The notes: generated from the sequence alone by a model not told the origin. A stretch of DNA of 64,000 bases from Streptomyces sp. NBC_00247 (GCF_036188265.1 NZ_CP108093.1:4918001-4982000); one strand, 5' to 3'. Shown: positions 26,946 through 37,175, counted from the stretch's first letter. Made by a program: numbers and translations.

Positions 26946-28034
26946 ATGTCCTCCCTGACCGATCTCTGCCGGTATCCGATCGTGCAGGCGCCGATGGCGG
27001 GCGGTCCCTCCTCCCCGCAGCTCGTCGCCGCCGTCGCCGAGGCGGGCGGGCTCGGCTTCCTCGCCGCCGGGTACAAGACGGCCGACGCGATGCTCCGGGA
27101 GACCGAGAAGGTCCGGGCGGCCACCGGCGGAGCCTTCGGGGTGAACCTCTTCATGCCGCAGCCCGCCCTCACCGGCCCCGCCACGGAGGCCGTGGCGGCC
27201 TACCGCCACCACCTCGCCGCCGAGGCCGCCACGTACGACACCCCGCTCGGCGACCGCGGTGCCGACCGCGGTGACGACACCGACGGTTACGACGCCAAGG
27301 TGGCCGCCCTCCTGACCGAGCCGGTCCCGGTGGTCTCCTTCACCTTCGGCTGCCCCACCCGGGACACCCTGGACGCCTTCGCCCGCGCCGGTACGTACAC
27401 GATCGTCACGGTCACCACCGCCGAGGAGGCGCGCGACGCCCAGTGGGCCGGGGCCGACGCCGTCTGCGCCCAGGGCATCGAGGCGGGCGGCCACCAGTCC
27501 ACCCACCAGGACGACCCGGACGCCGACCACACCGGCATCGGGCTGCTCTCCCTGATCACCCAGGTCCGCGAGACCGTGACCGTACCGGTCGTCGCGGCGG
27601 GCGGGATGATGCGCGGCGCCCAGATCGCCGCAGCCCTCACGGCCGGCGCGGACGCCGCACAGCTGGGCACCGCCTTCCTCGCCTGCCCCGAGTCCGGCGC
27701 GCACCCGCTGCACAAACAGGCCCTGACCAGCCCGATGTTCGCCCGCACCGCGCTGACCCGCGCCTTCTCCGGTCGGCCCGCGCGGGGGCTGGTCAACCGC
27801 TTCGTCCGCGAACACGGCCCGCACGCTCCCGCCGCCTACCCCGAGGTGCACCACGTCACCTCGGGACTGCGCAAGGCGGCGGCCCGGGCCGGTGACGCCC
27901 AGGGCATGGCGCTCTGGGCGGGGCAGGGCCACCGGATGGCACGCGAGCTGCCCGCCGGGGAACTCGTCGAACTGCTCGCGGCGGAAATGTCGGAGACGGC
28001 CCAGCGCGCCGTCGGCACGAGGAGTGAACAGTGA
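26946..28034 (+). CDS. Nitronate monooxygenase
   Basis: A 362-residue FMN-dependent TIM-barrel enzyme. Family features include the N-terminal YPIVQAPMAGG, VSFTFGCP, the catalytic-His region CAQGIEAGGHQ, and the phosphate-binding VPVVAAGGMMRGAQIAAALTAGADAAQLGTAFL. It oxidises alkyl nitronates such as propionate-3-nitronate, or is a related 2-nitropropane-dioxygenase-type enzyme. Its stop overlaps the rsmE start (GTGA), so the two are coupled. Confidence 0.92.
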   Translation: MSSLTDLCRYPIVQAPMAGGPSSPQLVAAVAEAGGLGFLAAGYKTADAMLRETEKVRAATGGAFGVNLFMPQPALTGPATEAVAAYRHHLAAEAATYDTPLGDRGADRGDDTDGYDAKVAALLTEPVPVVSFTFGCPTRDTLDAFARAGTYTIVTVTTAEEARDAQWAGADAVCAQGIEAGGHQSTHQDDPDADHTGIGLLSLITQVRETVTVPVVAAGGMMRGAQIAAALTAGADAAQLGTAFLACPESGAHPLHKQALTSPMFARTALTRAFSGRPARGLVNRFVREHGPHAPAAYPEVHHVTSGLRKAAARAGDAQGMALWAGQGHRMARELPAGELVELLAAEMSETAQRAVGTRSEQ

Positions 28035-28774
28035 CCGCACCGGTCTTCGTCGTCGAGGAGATGCCCAGCGGGCCCGGATTCGTACTGGAGGGCCCCGAGG
28101 GGCGGCACGCCGTCTCCGTGAAACGGCTCCAGCCCGGCGAGGACGTCGTGCTGACGGACGGGCTCGGCCACTGGGCCGAGGGCGTCGTACGGGCCGCCGA
28201 GGGCAAGGACCGGCTGGTCGTCACCGTGGAGGCCGTCCGGGAGGAGGAGCTCCCCGCCCCCCGGATCACCGTCGTCCAGGCCCTGCCCAAGGGAGACCGG
28301 GGCGAGGTCGCCGTCGAGACGATGACCGAGACCGGCGTCGACGCGATCGTGCCCTGGCAGGCCGGCCGCTGCATCACCCAGTGGAAGGGCGAGCGGGGGC
28401 TCAAGGCGCTCGCCAAGTGGCGCTCCACCGCCCGCGAGGCGGGCAAGCAGTCCCGCAGGGTCCGATTCCCCGAGATCGCCGACGCGATGACCACCAAGCA
28501 GGTGGCCGCCCTCCTCGCCACCGCCGACTTCGCGGGCGTGCTGCACGAGGACCGCGACTGCGACAGCGAACCGCTGGCCACCGCCGACCTCCCCGCCACC
28601 GGCGAGATCGTGCTCGTCGTCGGCCCGGAGGGCGGGGTCTCGCCCCAGGAACTGGAGGCCTTCGCCGCCGCCGGGGCCGGTACGTACCGGCTGGGCCGCA
28701 GCGTCCTGCGCACCTCCACCGCCGGGACGGCCGCGACCGCGCTCCTGCTGGGACGCACCGGCCGCTGGGGCTGA
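28031..28774 (+). CDS. rsmE: 16S rRNA (uracil-1498-N3)-methyltransferase
   Basis: A 247-residue SPOUT-class methyltransferase, GTG start overlapping the upstream stop. It has an N-terminal PUA-like domain (residues 1-75) and a SPOUT domain with VVQALPKGDRGEVAVETMTETGVDAIVPW, the SAM-knot motif VVGPEGGVSPQE and RLGRSVLRTSTAGTAA. It methylates U1498 in the 30S decoding region. Confidence 0.95.
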   Translation: MTAPVFVVEEMPSGPGFVLEGPEGRHAVSVKRLQPGEDVVLTDGLGHWAEGVVRAAEGKDRLVVTVEAVREEELPAPRITVVQALPKGDRGEVAVETMTETGVDAIVPWQAGRCITQWKGERGLKALAKWRSTAREAGKQSRRVRFPEIADAMTTKQVAALLATADFAGVLHEDRDCDSEPLATADLPATGEIVLVVGPEGGVSPQELEAFAAAGAGTYRLGRSVLRTSTAGTAATALLLGRTGRWG

Positions 28775-28782
28775 GCACCGCC

Positions 28783-28817
28783 CCCGGGGGGCGTACGGGG
28801 CCCGTACGCCCCCCGGG
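28783..28817 (+). terminator. Terminator downstream of rsmE
   Basis: Perfect 17-bp arms CCCGGGGGGCGTACGGG and complement around a central G at 28800. Confidence 0.75.
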
Positions 28818-28873
28818 CCCCGGCCGTACCGACCGTGCCGCCCCACGGCGGGTGGCGCCCGCCCCGATACGAT

Positions 28874-28933
28874 GCGCTGAACGGATCATCGGCGTCACCA
28901 CGACGGGCGCTGAACGGATCATCAGCGTCACCA
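28874..28933. repeat. 33-bp-period direct duplication upstream of the HIT gene
   Basis: Two 27-bp copies, GCGCTGAACGGATCATC then GGCGTCACCA or AGCGTCACCA, at 28874-28900 and 28907-28933, differing at one base. They are 20 bp before the HIT gene SD and so in its promoter or leader. The spacing is about three helical turns. Confidence 0.85.
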
Positions 28934-28953
28934 GCCACCGAGGAGGCCGGCCC

Positions 28954-29313
28954 ATGGCGGGAGAGCCGCAGCCCGACTGCCTGTTCTGCAAGATCGTCTC
29001 CGGGGACGTCCCGGCGACCATCGTGCGCGAGAGCGCCACCACCGTCGCCTTCCGCGACATCAACCCGCAGGCCCCGACCCACGTCCTGGTCATCCCCAAA
29101 GCCCACTACCCGGACGCCGCGTCGCTCGCCGCCGCCGAACCGCAGATCGCCGCCGACGTGCTGCGCGAGGCCGGGCTCGTCGCCACCGAGGACATGGTCG
29201 ACGGCCACGGCTACCGCGTCGTCTTCAACACCGGCGCCGGCGCAGGCCAGACCGTCTTCCACGCGCACGCGCACGTCCTGGGCGGCCGCGGCCTCCAGTG
29301 GCCCCCCGGCTGA
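28954..29313 (+). CDS. HIT-family nucleotide hydrolase (HINT type)
   Basis: A 119-residue protein from ATG 28954 (SD AGGAGG, spacing 7). It begins CLFCKIVSGD (zinc-type CxxC of HINT proteins) and carries the histidine triad VFHAHAHVLGG. Members hydrolyse purine nucleoside phosphoramidates. It lies just upstream of rnz. Confidence 0.93.
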   Translation: MAGEPQPDCLFCKIVSGDVPATIVRESATTVAFRDINPQAPTHVLVIPKAHYPDAASLAAAEPQIAADVLREAGLVATEDMVDGHGYRVVFNTGAGAGQTVFHAHAHVLGGRGLQWPPG

Positions 29314-29328
29314 CCGGAGCGCCGCCCC

Positions 29329-30237
29329 GTGTCCGCACGTGAGCTGGTGGTGCTCGGCACCGCCAGCCAGGTCCCCACCCGCCACCGCAACCACAACGGC
29401 TACCTGCTGCGCTGGGACGGGCAGGGCATCCTCTTCGACCCGGGCGAGGGCACCCAGCGCCAGATGCTGCGGGCCGGTGTCGCCGCGCACGACATCGACC
29501 GGATCTGCGTCACCCACTTCCACGGCGACCACTCGCTCGGGCTCGCGGGGGTGATCCAGCGGATCAACCTCGACCGGGTCCCGCACCCCGTCACCGCCCA
29601 CTACCCGGCGAGCGGGCAGCACTTCTTCGAGCGGCTCCGGTACGCCACCGCCTACCGCGAGACCGTCGAGCTGGCCGAGCACCCCGTCGCCGCCGACGGG
29701 GTGCTCGCCACCACCGACGCGTACACCCTGGACTCCTTCCGGCTCTCGCATCCGGTCGAGTCCTACGGCTACCGCCTGACCGAACCCGACGGCCGCCGCA
29801 TGATCCCGGCCCTCCTCGCCGCCCACGGCATCACGGGTCCCGACGTCGGCCGCGTCCAGCGCGAGGGCTCCTTGCGGGGCGTCCCCCTCGACGCAGTGTC
29901 CGAGCACCGGGCCGGACAGCGGTTCGCGTTCGTCATGGACACCAGGCTGTGCGACGGTGTGTACAGGCTCGCCGAGGGATGCGACCTGCTGGTCATCGAA
30001 TCGACCTTCCTCGACGAAGACCTCGCACTGGCCACCGACCACGGCCACCTGACCGCCGGCCAGGCGGGCCGGGTGGCCGCCGAAGCGGGCGTACGCCATC
30101 TCGTACTCACCCACTTCTCCCAGCGGTACGACGATCCCGAACTCTTCGGGACCCAGGCCCGCGCCGCCGGGTTCGAGGGCGAACTGACCGTCGCCCGTGA
30201 CCTGACCCGCGTACCGGTGCCCACCCGGCACCACTGA
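29329..30237 (+). CDS. rnz: Ribonuclease Z-type MBL endonuclease
   Basis: A 302-residue protein from GTG 29329. RNase Z signatures are ELVVLGTASQVPTRHRNHNGYLL, THFHGDHSLGLAG (metal motif), FVMDTRLCDG, ESTFLDED, then HLTAGQAGRVAAEAGV and LTHFSQRY. It matures tRNA 3' ends. The stop region is partly duplicated in the next gene (see the repeat at 30216-30263). Confidence 0.93.
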   Translation: MSARELVVLGTASQVPTRHRNHNGYLLRWDGQGILFDPGEGTQRQMLRAGVAAHDIDRICVTHFHGDHSLGLAGVIQRINLDRVPHPVTAHYPASGQHFFERLRYATAYRETVELAEHPVAADGVLATTDAYTLDSFRLSHPVESYGYRLTEPDGRRMIPALLAAHGITGPDVGRVQREGSLRGVPLDAVSEHRAGQRFAFVMDTRLCDGVYRLAEGCDLLVIESTFLDEDLALATDHGHLTAGQAGRVAAEAGVRHLVLTHFSQRYDDPELFGTQARAAGFEGELTVARDLTRVPVPTRHH

Positions 30238-30263
30238 TGTACCAGGTGCCCACCCGGCACCAC
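30216..30263 (+). repeat. 19-bp direct duplication across the rnz stop
   Basis: GGTGCCCACCCGGCACCAC occurs at 30216-30234, at the end of rnz, and at 30245-30263, with a 29-bp period. Both copies encode VPTRHH in their respective frames. It is a recent local duplication that extends the rnz/deaminase junction. Confidence 0.85.
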
Positions 30264-30302
30264 CGATCCACGTCACCACCCCCTTTTCGTGAGCGAGACA
30301 CC

Positions 30303-31295
30303 GTGCACCTCCCCAAGGCAGAACTCCACCTTCACATCGAAGGCACCCTCGAACCCGAGCTGGCCTTCGCGCTGGCCCGGCGCAACGGGGTGACGCTGCC
30401 CTACGCCACCACCGAGGAGCTGCGCACCGCGTACCTCTTCGACGACCTGCAGAGCTTCCTCGACCTGTACTACGCGCTGATGGCCGTGCTCCGCACCGAG
30501 GAGGACTTCGCCGAACTCGCCGACGCCTACCTCGCCCGGGCCGCCGCCCAGGGCGTCCGGCACGCCGAGATCTTCTTCGACCCGCAGGCCCACACCGCCC
30601 GGGGCGTGCCCATCGGCACCGTCGTCGAGGGACTCGGCCGCGCGCTGGAGCGCAGCGAGGAGAAGCACGGCATCTCCACCCAGCTGATCCTCTGCTTCCT
30701 GCGCGACCAGTCGGCCGCCTCGGCCCTGGAGACGCTGGAGGCCGCCAAGCCGTACCTGCACCGCATCACCGCCGTCGGCCTCGACTCCGCCGAGGTCGGC
30801 CACCCGCCGGCCAAGTTCCGCGAGGTCTACGAGGAGGCCGGGAAACTCGGCCTGCGCAAGGTCGCCCACGCGGGCGAGGAGGGCCCGCCGGAGTACATCC
30901 GCGAGGCCCTCGACGTCCTCGGCGTCGAGCGGATCGACCACGGGCTGCGCTGCATGGAGGACCCCGAGCTGGTCGCCCGGCTCGTCGCCGACCGCGTACC
31001 GCTCACCCTCTGCCCGCTCTCCAACGTCCGGCTGCGCGCCATCGACATCCTGGAGGAGCACCCGCTGCCCGCCATGCTGGCGGCCGGGCTGCACTGCACG
31101 GTGAACTCCGACGACCCGGCCTACTTCGGCGGATACGTCGGAGACACCTTCCACGCGGTCCACGAGGCGCTCGCCCTCGACCACGAGCAGCTGCGCACGC
31201 TCGCCCGCAACTCCTTCGAGGCGGCCTTCCTCGACCACGACGAGGAGCGCAGGGCGCGCTACCTGTCCGAGGTCGAGGCGTACGCGTTCGACTGA
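30303..31295 (+). CDS. Adenine/adenosine deaminase family protein
   Basis: A 330-residue TIM-barrel amidohydrolase from GTG 30303 (VHLPKAELHLHIEGTLEPEL). An ATG at 30237 would add 22 low-complexity residues created by the local duplication. Metal and catalytic motifs are HLHIEGTLEP, HAGEEGPPEYI, ERIDHGLRCMED and NSDDPAYFGGY. HAGEEGPPEYI and SDDPAYFGGY match the adenine deaminase type better than classical adenosine deaminase, so hydrolytic deamination of adenine is likely. It probably serves purine salvage. Confidence 0.88.
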   Translation: MHLPKAELHLHIEGTLEPELAFALARRNGVTLPYATTEELRTAYLFDDLQSFLDLYYALMAVLRTEEDFAELADAYLARAAAQGVRHAEIFFDPQAHTARGVPIGTVVEGLGRALERSEEKHGISTQLILCFLRDQSAASALETLEAAKPYLHRITAVGLDSAEVGHPPAKFREVYEEAGKLGLRKVAHAGEEGPPEYIREALDVLGVERIDHGLRCMEDPELVARLVADRVPLTLCPLSNVRLRAIDILEEHPLPAMLAAGLHCTVNSDDPAYFGGYVGDTFHAVHEALALDHEQLRTLARNSFEAAFLDHDEERRARYLSEVEAYAFD

Positions 31296-32617
31296 CCTCC
31301 CCCGCCCGCCGGACCGGCCGTCCGGAACGCGCTGCGCCCCAGCCGCCTGCGGCGCAGGGCGGGTACGGCGATTTCCGTGACGGCCTGTTCCGGTGCGCCG
31401 AGTTTCGGTACGGCACCCGGCAGACCGCCCGTCGTGGCGGCGAGCAGCGCGGCCGGGGCGCCACCGCGTCGGCGCACCGAACCGGGCACCAGCGGACGGC
31501 CGCCCGCGTGCAGCGCCACCGCCGTGACCGGGGCAGCCACCAGCAGCGTCACCGCCCCGAGGATCAGCCCCATCGCGGGGAAACCGGCCCCCTCGGAGAG
31601 CACGCTGCCCAGCACCGGCCCGCAGGCCACTCCCACCGAGGAGGCGGAACCCGCGAGCACCGCCCAGCGGCCCCGTACGTCGAGCGAGGCGGCCAGGCCG
31701 ATCAGGTACGAGAGCACCACCGGGTAGACGGTGTTCCAGAGGACCTCACCGGTCGCGAAGGAACCGAGACCGCGCGCGGAGGCGCTCAGCACGATGCTCC
31801 CGGCGATGACGACCGTGCCGCAGCCGATCGGGACCGCGCGGCCGAGTCGGGCGCCCAGCGCCCCGGCGCCCATGACCCCGAGCAGTCCGGCGCCCAGCGC
31901 GGCGGCGAACACCGCGCCGACGGTGACCTCGGAGAGCCCCACCTGGTCCACGCCGATCCGGCTGCTGACACCCCAGAGCGCGTTCTGCGCCATGGACCAG
32001 ACGAGCATCCCGCCCGCCAGCAGCAGACCCGAACGCCGGTGCGGCAGACGGCCGGTGACCGGGGTGCCGGTCGCGACGGGGGCCGGTGCGTCGAGCCGCG
32101 AGGCGGCCGGCCAGACGAGCAGGGCGACCAGGGCGATGGCGGCGAACGGCAGCCGGTGACCGCCGCCCAGGTGGGGGATCGTCAGGTACAGGGCGCCGGC
32201 GGTGGCGGAGACGCTGAGCAGTCCGAGCGAGGAGGTGCGGTGCGGGTCGCTCCGCGAGGCGATCTGGGACGCGGCCACCGCGGTGGCCGTGCCCGAGCCG
32301 AAGCCGCCGACCATCGCGCCCAGCACCACCAGCGGCAGCGAGGTGGTCAGGGCGGCGCAGCCGTATCCGGTGACGGCGAGGACCAGCCCGAGGCGCGCGC
32401 AGCCGCGGGCGCCGAACCGGTCGACCCGGCCCGCCAGCGAGAAGCCCGCGGAGGCGGAACTCAGCAGCAGGGCGCTGCCGACGAGACCGGCCTGAGACGT
32501 GGTCAGGCCGAGATGGGCGCTGAGCCGCCCGACGACGGTGGGGAGCAGATAAGCGGCGAGGTAACCGGCGGTGAACACGGCGACCAGGGGCCACGCGGCG
32601 CGAGGGCGCGAGGACAT
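31259..32617 (-). CDS. MFS transporter
   Basis: A 452-residue protein, taken from ATG 32617 because it has an AGGAA-type SD; ATG 32635 is an alternative. About 12 hydrophobic segments; motif A is GRVDRFGARGCARLG. A long, basic, Gly/Ala-rich tail (about 50 residues) follows the last helix, and its end overlaps the convergent deaminase gene by 37 bp. Substrate not predictable. Confidence 0.8.
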   Translation of the reverse strand: MSSRPRAAWPLVAVFTAGYLAAYLLPTVVGRLSAHLGLTTSQAGLVGSALLLSSASAGFSLAGRVDRFGARGCARLGLVLAVTGYGCAALTTSLPLVVLGAMVGGFGSGTATAVAASQIASRSDPHRTSSLGLLSVSATAGALYLTIPHLGGGHRLPFAAIALVALLVWPAASRLDAPAPVATGTPVTGRLPHRRSGLLLAGGMLVWSMAQNALWGVSSRIGVDQVGLSEVTVGAVFAAALGAGLLGVMGAGALGARLGRAVPIGCGTVVIAGSIVLSASARGLGSFATGEVLWNTVYPVVLSYLIGLAASLDVRGRWAVLAGSASSVGVACGPVLGSVLSEGAGFPAMGLILGAVTLLVAAPVTAVALHAGGRPLVPGSVRRRGGAPAALLAATTGGLPGAVPKLGAPEQAVTEIAVPALRRRRLGRSAFRTAGPAGGGGQSNAYASTSDR

Positions 32618-33041
32618 GGGCGTTCCTGAAGACATGCCGGAGACCGGCAGGGGAGGTGGGGGAGGCGGTGCGGGGGTGAAGAGAGAGTGGGGGAGCACCA
32701 GGGTGACGCGAGAAATGGGGGAGAGGTGCGGTTCCCCGGTCTTCGTACCCGATCGTGTTCGCCGGGCAATTTGTATCAAGCACGTACAGCTGATCGAAAG
32801 GCGGGATTGTGTGATCTGCGGCACATTGATGTTTGATGCCGGTCGACCGGGGTAGCGCTGCATGTTTATGCAGGTCAACCCCGGCGATGCCGAGGGGTGT
32901 GAAAGCTGCGGGATCGCGCGCGAATCGGGCAGACTGGCCGGATTCCGCAAGGACGCGGAGCGCGTCGGTGGAGCCCGCCGGGGAGCCCGCGAGTCACGTC
33001 GGCACGGCACCTCAGCAGTACGGCACCCCGGGGAGCGCATG
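32618..33041. promoter_or_regulatory. 424-bp divergent intergenic region with two palindromes
   Basis: Positions 32750-32880 are distinctly AT-richer than the surroundings. They contain CCGGTCGACCGG (32839-32850) and CTGCAT-GTTT-ATGCAG (32858-32873), two perfect dyads separated by 7 bp. They could be regulator sites for the divergent MFS and sugar-kinase genes. No gene is supported here. Confidence 0.45.
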
Positions 33042-34154
33042 ATGAGCACGGACAGCAGCCCAGCCGTCGATCCGCTGGGAGAGCTGCGTGTCCCGGAGGA
33101 CCCGGCCTGCGACGTCTTCCTGACGGGCACGGTCTTCCTCGACATCGTCTTCACCGGCCTGGACAGCGCTCCCGTGCGCGGTACGGAGTCCTGGGCCCGG
33201 GGCATGGGATCCAGCCCCGGCGGTGTCGCCAACATGGCCACCGCCCTCGCCCGCCTCGGCCTGCGCACCTCGCTCGCCGCCGCCTTCGGCGACGACCACT
33301 ACGGCGAGTACTGCTGGGACGCCCTCGAACAGGGCGAGGGCATCGACCTCTCCATGTCGCACACCGTCCCCGGCTGGCACTCGCCCGTCACCGTCTCCAT
33401 GGCGTACGAGGGCGAGCGCACGATGGTCTCGCACGGCCACGAGGCCCCGCCCCCGGCCGCCGCCCCGGGCGCGGAAGGACGCGCGTTCCCGCACTGCCCG
33501 CCCCGCGCCCGCGCCGCCGTCGCCTCGCTCACCCCGGGCCGCGGTGAACCCTGGGTCGCCGCGGCGGCCGAGCGAGGGGCCCAGATCTTCGCCGACGTCG
33601 GCTGGGACGAGACCGGCCGCTGGGACCTGGCCGCCCTGCCCGACCTCGCGCACTGCGCCGCCTTCCTGCCCAACGCGGAGGAGGCCATGCGCTACACCGG
33701 CCGCGACACCCCCCGCGCCGCCGCCCACGCGCTGGCCGAACACGTGCCGCTCGCCGTGGTGACCCTCGGCGCGGAGGGCGCCTACGCCGTCGACGCGGCG
33801 ACCGGCACCACCGCCGAGGTGCCCGCCATCGACGTGGCGGCCCTCGACCCGACCGGCGCCGGGGACGTCTTCGTCGCCGGGTTCGTCACCGGCACCCTCG
33901 CCGACTGGCCGCTCGCCGACCGCCTCGCCTTCGCCGGACTCACCGCCGCCCTCTCCGTACAGGAGTTCGGCGGCTCGCTCTCCGCTCCCGGCTGGGCCGA
34001 GATCGCCGCCTGGTGGCAGCAGGTGCGCACCTTCGAGGCGCAGGACCCGGTCGCCCTGGAGCGGTACGCCTTCCTGGAGCGCCTGCTGCCCGCGGCCCGC
34101 CGCCCCTGGCCGCTGCGCCGCGCCGTCCCCACCATCGGGTTCCGGGCTCCCTGA
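33042..34154 (+). CDS. PfkB-family carbohydrate kinase
   Basis: A 370-residue ribokinase-fold protein from ATG 33042 (GGGGAG at spacing 6). Motifs are FLTGTVFLDIVFTGLD, GGVANMATALARLG (substrate side), LPNAEEAMRYTG and the signature-2 DPTGAGDVFVAGF with catalytic Asp. The sugar is unknown. The divergent MFS transporter could carry its substrate, but this is only positional. Confidence 0.9.
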   Translation: MSTDSSPAVDPLGELRVPEDPACDVFLTGTVFLDIVFTGLDSAPVRGTESWARGMGSSPGGVANMATALARLGLRTSLAAAFGDDHYGEYCWDALEQGEGIDLSMSHTVPGWHSPVTVSMAYEGERTMVSHGHEAPPPAAAPGAEGRAFPHCPPRARAAVASLTPGRGEPWVAAAAERGAQIFADVGWDETGRWDLAALPDLAHCAAFLPNAEEAMRYTGRDTPRAAAHALAEHVPLAVVTLGAEGAYAVDAATGTTAEVPAIDVAALDPTGAGDVFVAGFVTGTLADWPLADRLAFAGLTAALSVQEFGGSLSAPGWAEIAAWWQQVRTFEAQDPVALERYAFLERLLPAARRPWPLRRAVPTIGFRAP

Positions 34155-34301
34155 GGGGGCCCGCGGGGGTCGTCCGGCGACGGAGAACGGGGCGCAAAAC
34201 CCCTAGGGCGTTGTCGGCGCGGAGTCGTAGGCTGGACGCAGAGGTTGTCGACCGGCGAGAACCCCGCAACGGGAGGTATGCGCAGGCCCGAGGGCCGGCC
34301 C

Positions 34302-35318
<1,017 letters not shown>

Positions 35319-35330
35319 TTTCAGCGCACC

Positions 35331-35828
35331 ATGTCGATCGACGTCAACAACGAGTCCGGAACCGAGGTCGACGAGCAGGCGATCCTCGACATCGCCCGTT
35401 ACGCCCTCGCCCGGATGCGGATCCACCCGCTGTCCGAACTCTCGGTGATCGTGGTGGACACCGACGCCATGGAGCAGCTCCACATCCAGTGGATGGACCT
35501 CCCGGGCCCGACCGATGTCATGTCCTTCCCGATGGACGAACTCCGTCCGCCGTCGAAGGACGACGAGGAGCCCCCGCAGGGCCTCCTCGGTGACATCGTG
35601 CTCTGCCCGGAGGTCGCGAAGCGGCAGGGCGAAGAGGCCGAGACGCGGCACTCCATGGACGAGGAGCTCCAGCTCCTCACCGTCCACGGAGTGCTGCACC
35701 TCCTCGGGTACGACCACGAGGAGCCCGACGAGAAGGCCGAGATGTTCGGCCTCCAGGCCGCCATCGTGGACGGCTGGCGGGGCGAGCGCGGCCTGACCGG
35801 GCCCTCCCCGGCGCCCACGGTCTCGTGA
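35331..35828 (+). CDS. ybeY: Endoribonuclease YbeY
   Basis: A 165-residue protein, 12 bp after phoH. The zinc site is HGVLHLLGYDHEE (HGxLHLxGYDH), preceded by TDVMSFPMDE. It functions in 16S rRNA 3' maturation and 70S quality control. Its stop overlaps the GTG of the following CBS gene. Confidence 0.96.
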   Translation: MSIDVNNESGTEVDEQAILDIARYALARMRIHPLSELSVIVVDTDAMEQLHIQWMDLPGPTDVMSFPMDELRPPSKDDEEPPQGLLGDIVLCPEVAKRQGEEAETRHSMDEELQLLTVHGVLHLLGYDHEEPDEKAEMFGLQAAIVDGWRGERGLTGPSPAPTVS

Positions 35829-37132
35829 GCTTCCCGCTCGTCGCCGGGGCCGTCCTGCTGGTGATCGTCGGCTGGCTCGCCGCCTGTGCCGAGACCGCCA
35901 TCGCCCGCATGTCCAGCTTCCGGGCCGCCGAGGCGGTCCGGGCCGGACGGCGCGGCAGCGCGAAACTCGCGCAGGTCGCCTCCGACCCGACCCGCTATCT
36001 CAACGTCGCCCTGCTCGTGCGGGTCGCCTGCGAGATGGCGGCCGGGGTCCTCGTCACGTACGCCTGCCTCCAGGAACTCTCCGAGACCTGGGAGGCGCTG
36101 GCCGTCGCGATGGGGGTCATGGTCCTCGTCAGCTACGTCGCCATCGGCGTCTCGCCCCGCACCATCGGCCGCCAGCACCCGCTGAACACGGCGACCGCCG
36201 CCGCGTACGTACTGCTGCCGCTGGCCAGGATCATGGGCCCGATCCCGCAGCTGCTGATCCTCATCGGCAACGCCCTCACCCCCGGCAAGGGGTTCCGCAA
36301 GGGACCGTTCGCCAGCGAGGCGGAGCTGCGCGCGATGGTCGACCTCGCGGAGGCGGAGTCGCTCATCGAGGACGACGAGCGCCGCATGGTGCACTCCGTC
36401 TTCGAGCTGGGCGACACCCTCGTCCGTGAGGTGATGGTGCCCCGTACCGACCTGGTCGCCATCGAGCGGTACAAGACCATCCGCCAGGCGCTCACCCTCG
36501 CGCTGCGCTCCGGATTCTCCCGGATCCCGGTCACCGGGGAGAACGAGGACGACATCGTCGGGATCGTCTACCTCAAGGACCTGGTCCGCAAGACCCACAT
36601 CAACCGCGACTCCGAGGCCGACCTCGTCTCCACCGCGATACGGCCGGCCGTCTTCGTCCCCGACACGAAGAACGCCGGTGACCTGCTGCGCGAGATGCAG
36701 CAGGACCGCAACCACGTCGCCGTCGTCATCGACGAGTACGGCGGCACGGCCGGCATCGTCACCATCGAGGACATCCTGGAGGAGATCGTCGGCGAGATCA
36801 CCGACGAGTACGACCGGGAACTCCCGCCCGTCCAGGAGCTGGAGAACGGCTGCTACCGGGTGACCGCCCGCCTCGACATCGGCGACCTCGGGCAGCTCTT
36901 CGGCTTCGACGAGTACGACGACGAGGACGTCGAGACCGTCGGCGGCCTCCTCGCCAAGGCGCTCGGCAGGGTCCCGATCGCCGGAGCCACCTCGGTCGTC
37001 AGCCTCCCCGACGGCCGCAAGCTGCGCCTGACGGCGGAGGCCACGGCGGGGCGCCGCAACAAGATCGTCACGGTGCTGGTGGAGCCGGAGCCGCTGGATT
37101 CGGAGCCGGACGCGGAGTCGAAACCGGAGTAG
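35825..37132 (+). CDS. CNNM/CorC-type transporter with CBS pair
   Basis: A 435-residue protein. An N-terminal DUF21/CNNM membrane domain of three to four helices (about 1-170) is followed by two CBS domains (about 200-325, VREVMVPRTDLVAI, GFSRIPVTGENEDDIVGIVYLKDL, VVIDEYGGTAGIVTIEDILEEIVGEI) and a C-terminal CorC_HlyC domain. Formerly called hemolysin, now associated with Mg2+ efflux. Cotranscribed with phoH and ybeY (4-bp overlap). Confidence 0.93.
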   Translation: MSFPLVAGAVLLVIVGWLAACAETAIARMSSFRAAEAVRAGRRGSAKLAQVASDPTRYLNVALLVRVACEMAAGVLVTYACLQELSETWEALAVAMGVMVLVSYVAIGVSPRTIGRQHPLNTATAAAYVLLPLARIMGPIPQLLILIGNALTPGKGFRKGPFASEAELRAMVDLAEAESLIEDDERRMVHSVFELGDTLVREVMVPRTDLVAIERYKTIRQALTLALRSGFSRIPVTGENEDDIVGIVYLKDLVRKTHINRDSEADLVSTAIRPAVFVPDTKNAGDLLREMQQDRNHVAVVIDEYGGTAGIVTIEDILEEIVGEITDEYDRELPPVQELENGCYRVTARLDIGDLGQLFGFDEYDDEDVETVGGLLAKALGRVPIAGATSVVSLPDGRKLRLTAEATAGRRNKIVTVLVEPEPLDSEPDAESKPE

Positions 37133-37175
37133 TGGGCGGAGTGGTCCACGTCGGAGCAGGGGAAACGGAGTCGGA

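Noticed and set aside
31259..31295. Convergent overlap of the MFS and deaminase genes as an annotation error
   Set aside because: Both stop codons are real in their frames; the extra MFS tail is low-complexity, so the overlap is accepted with a caution.
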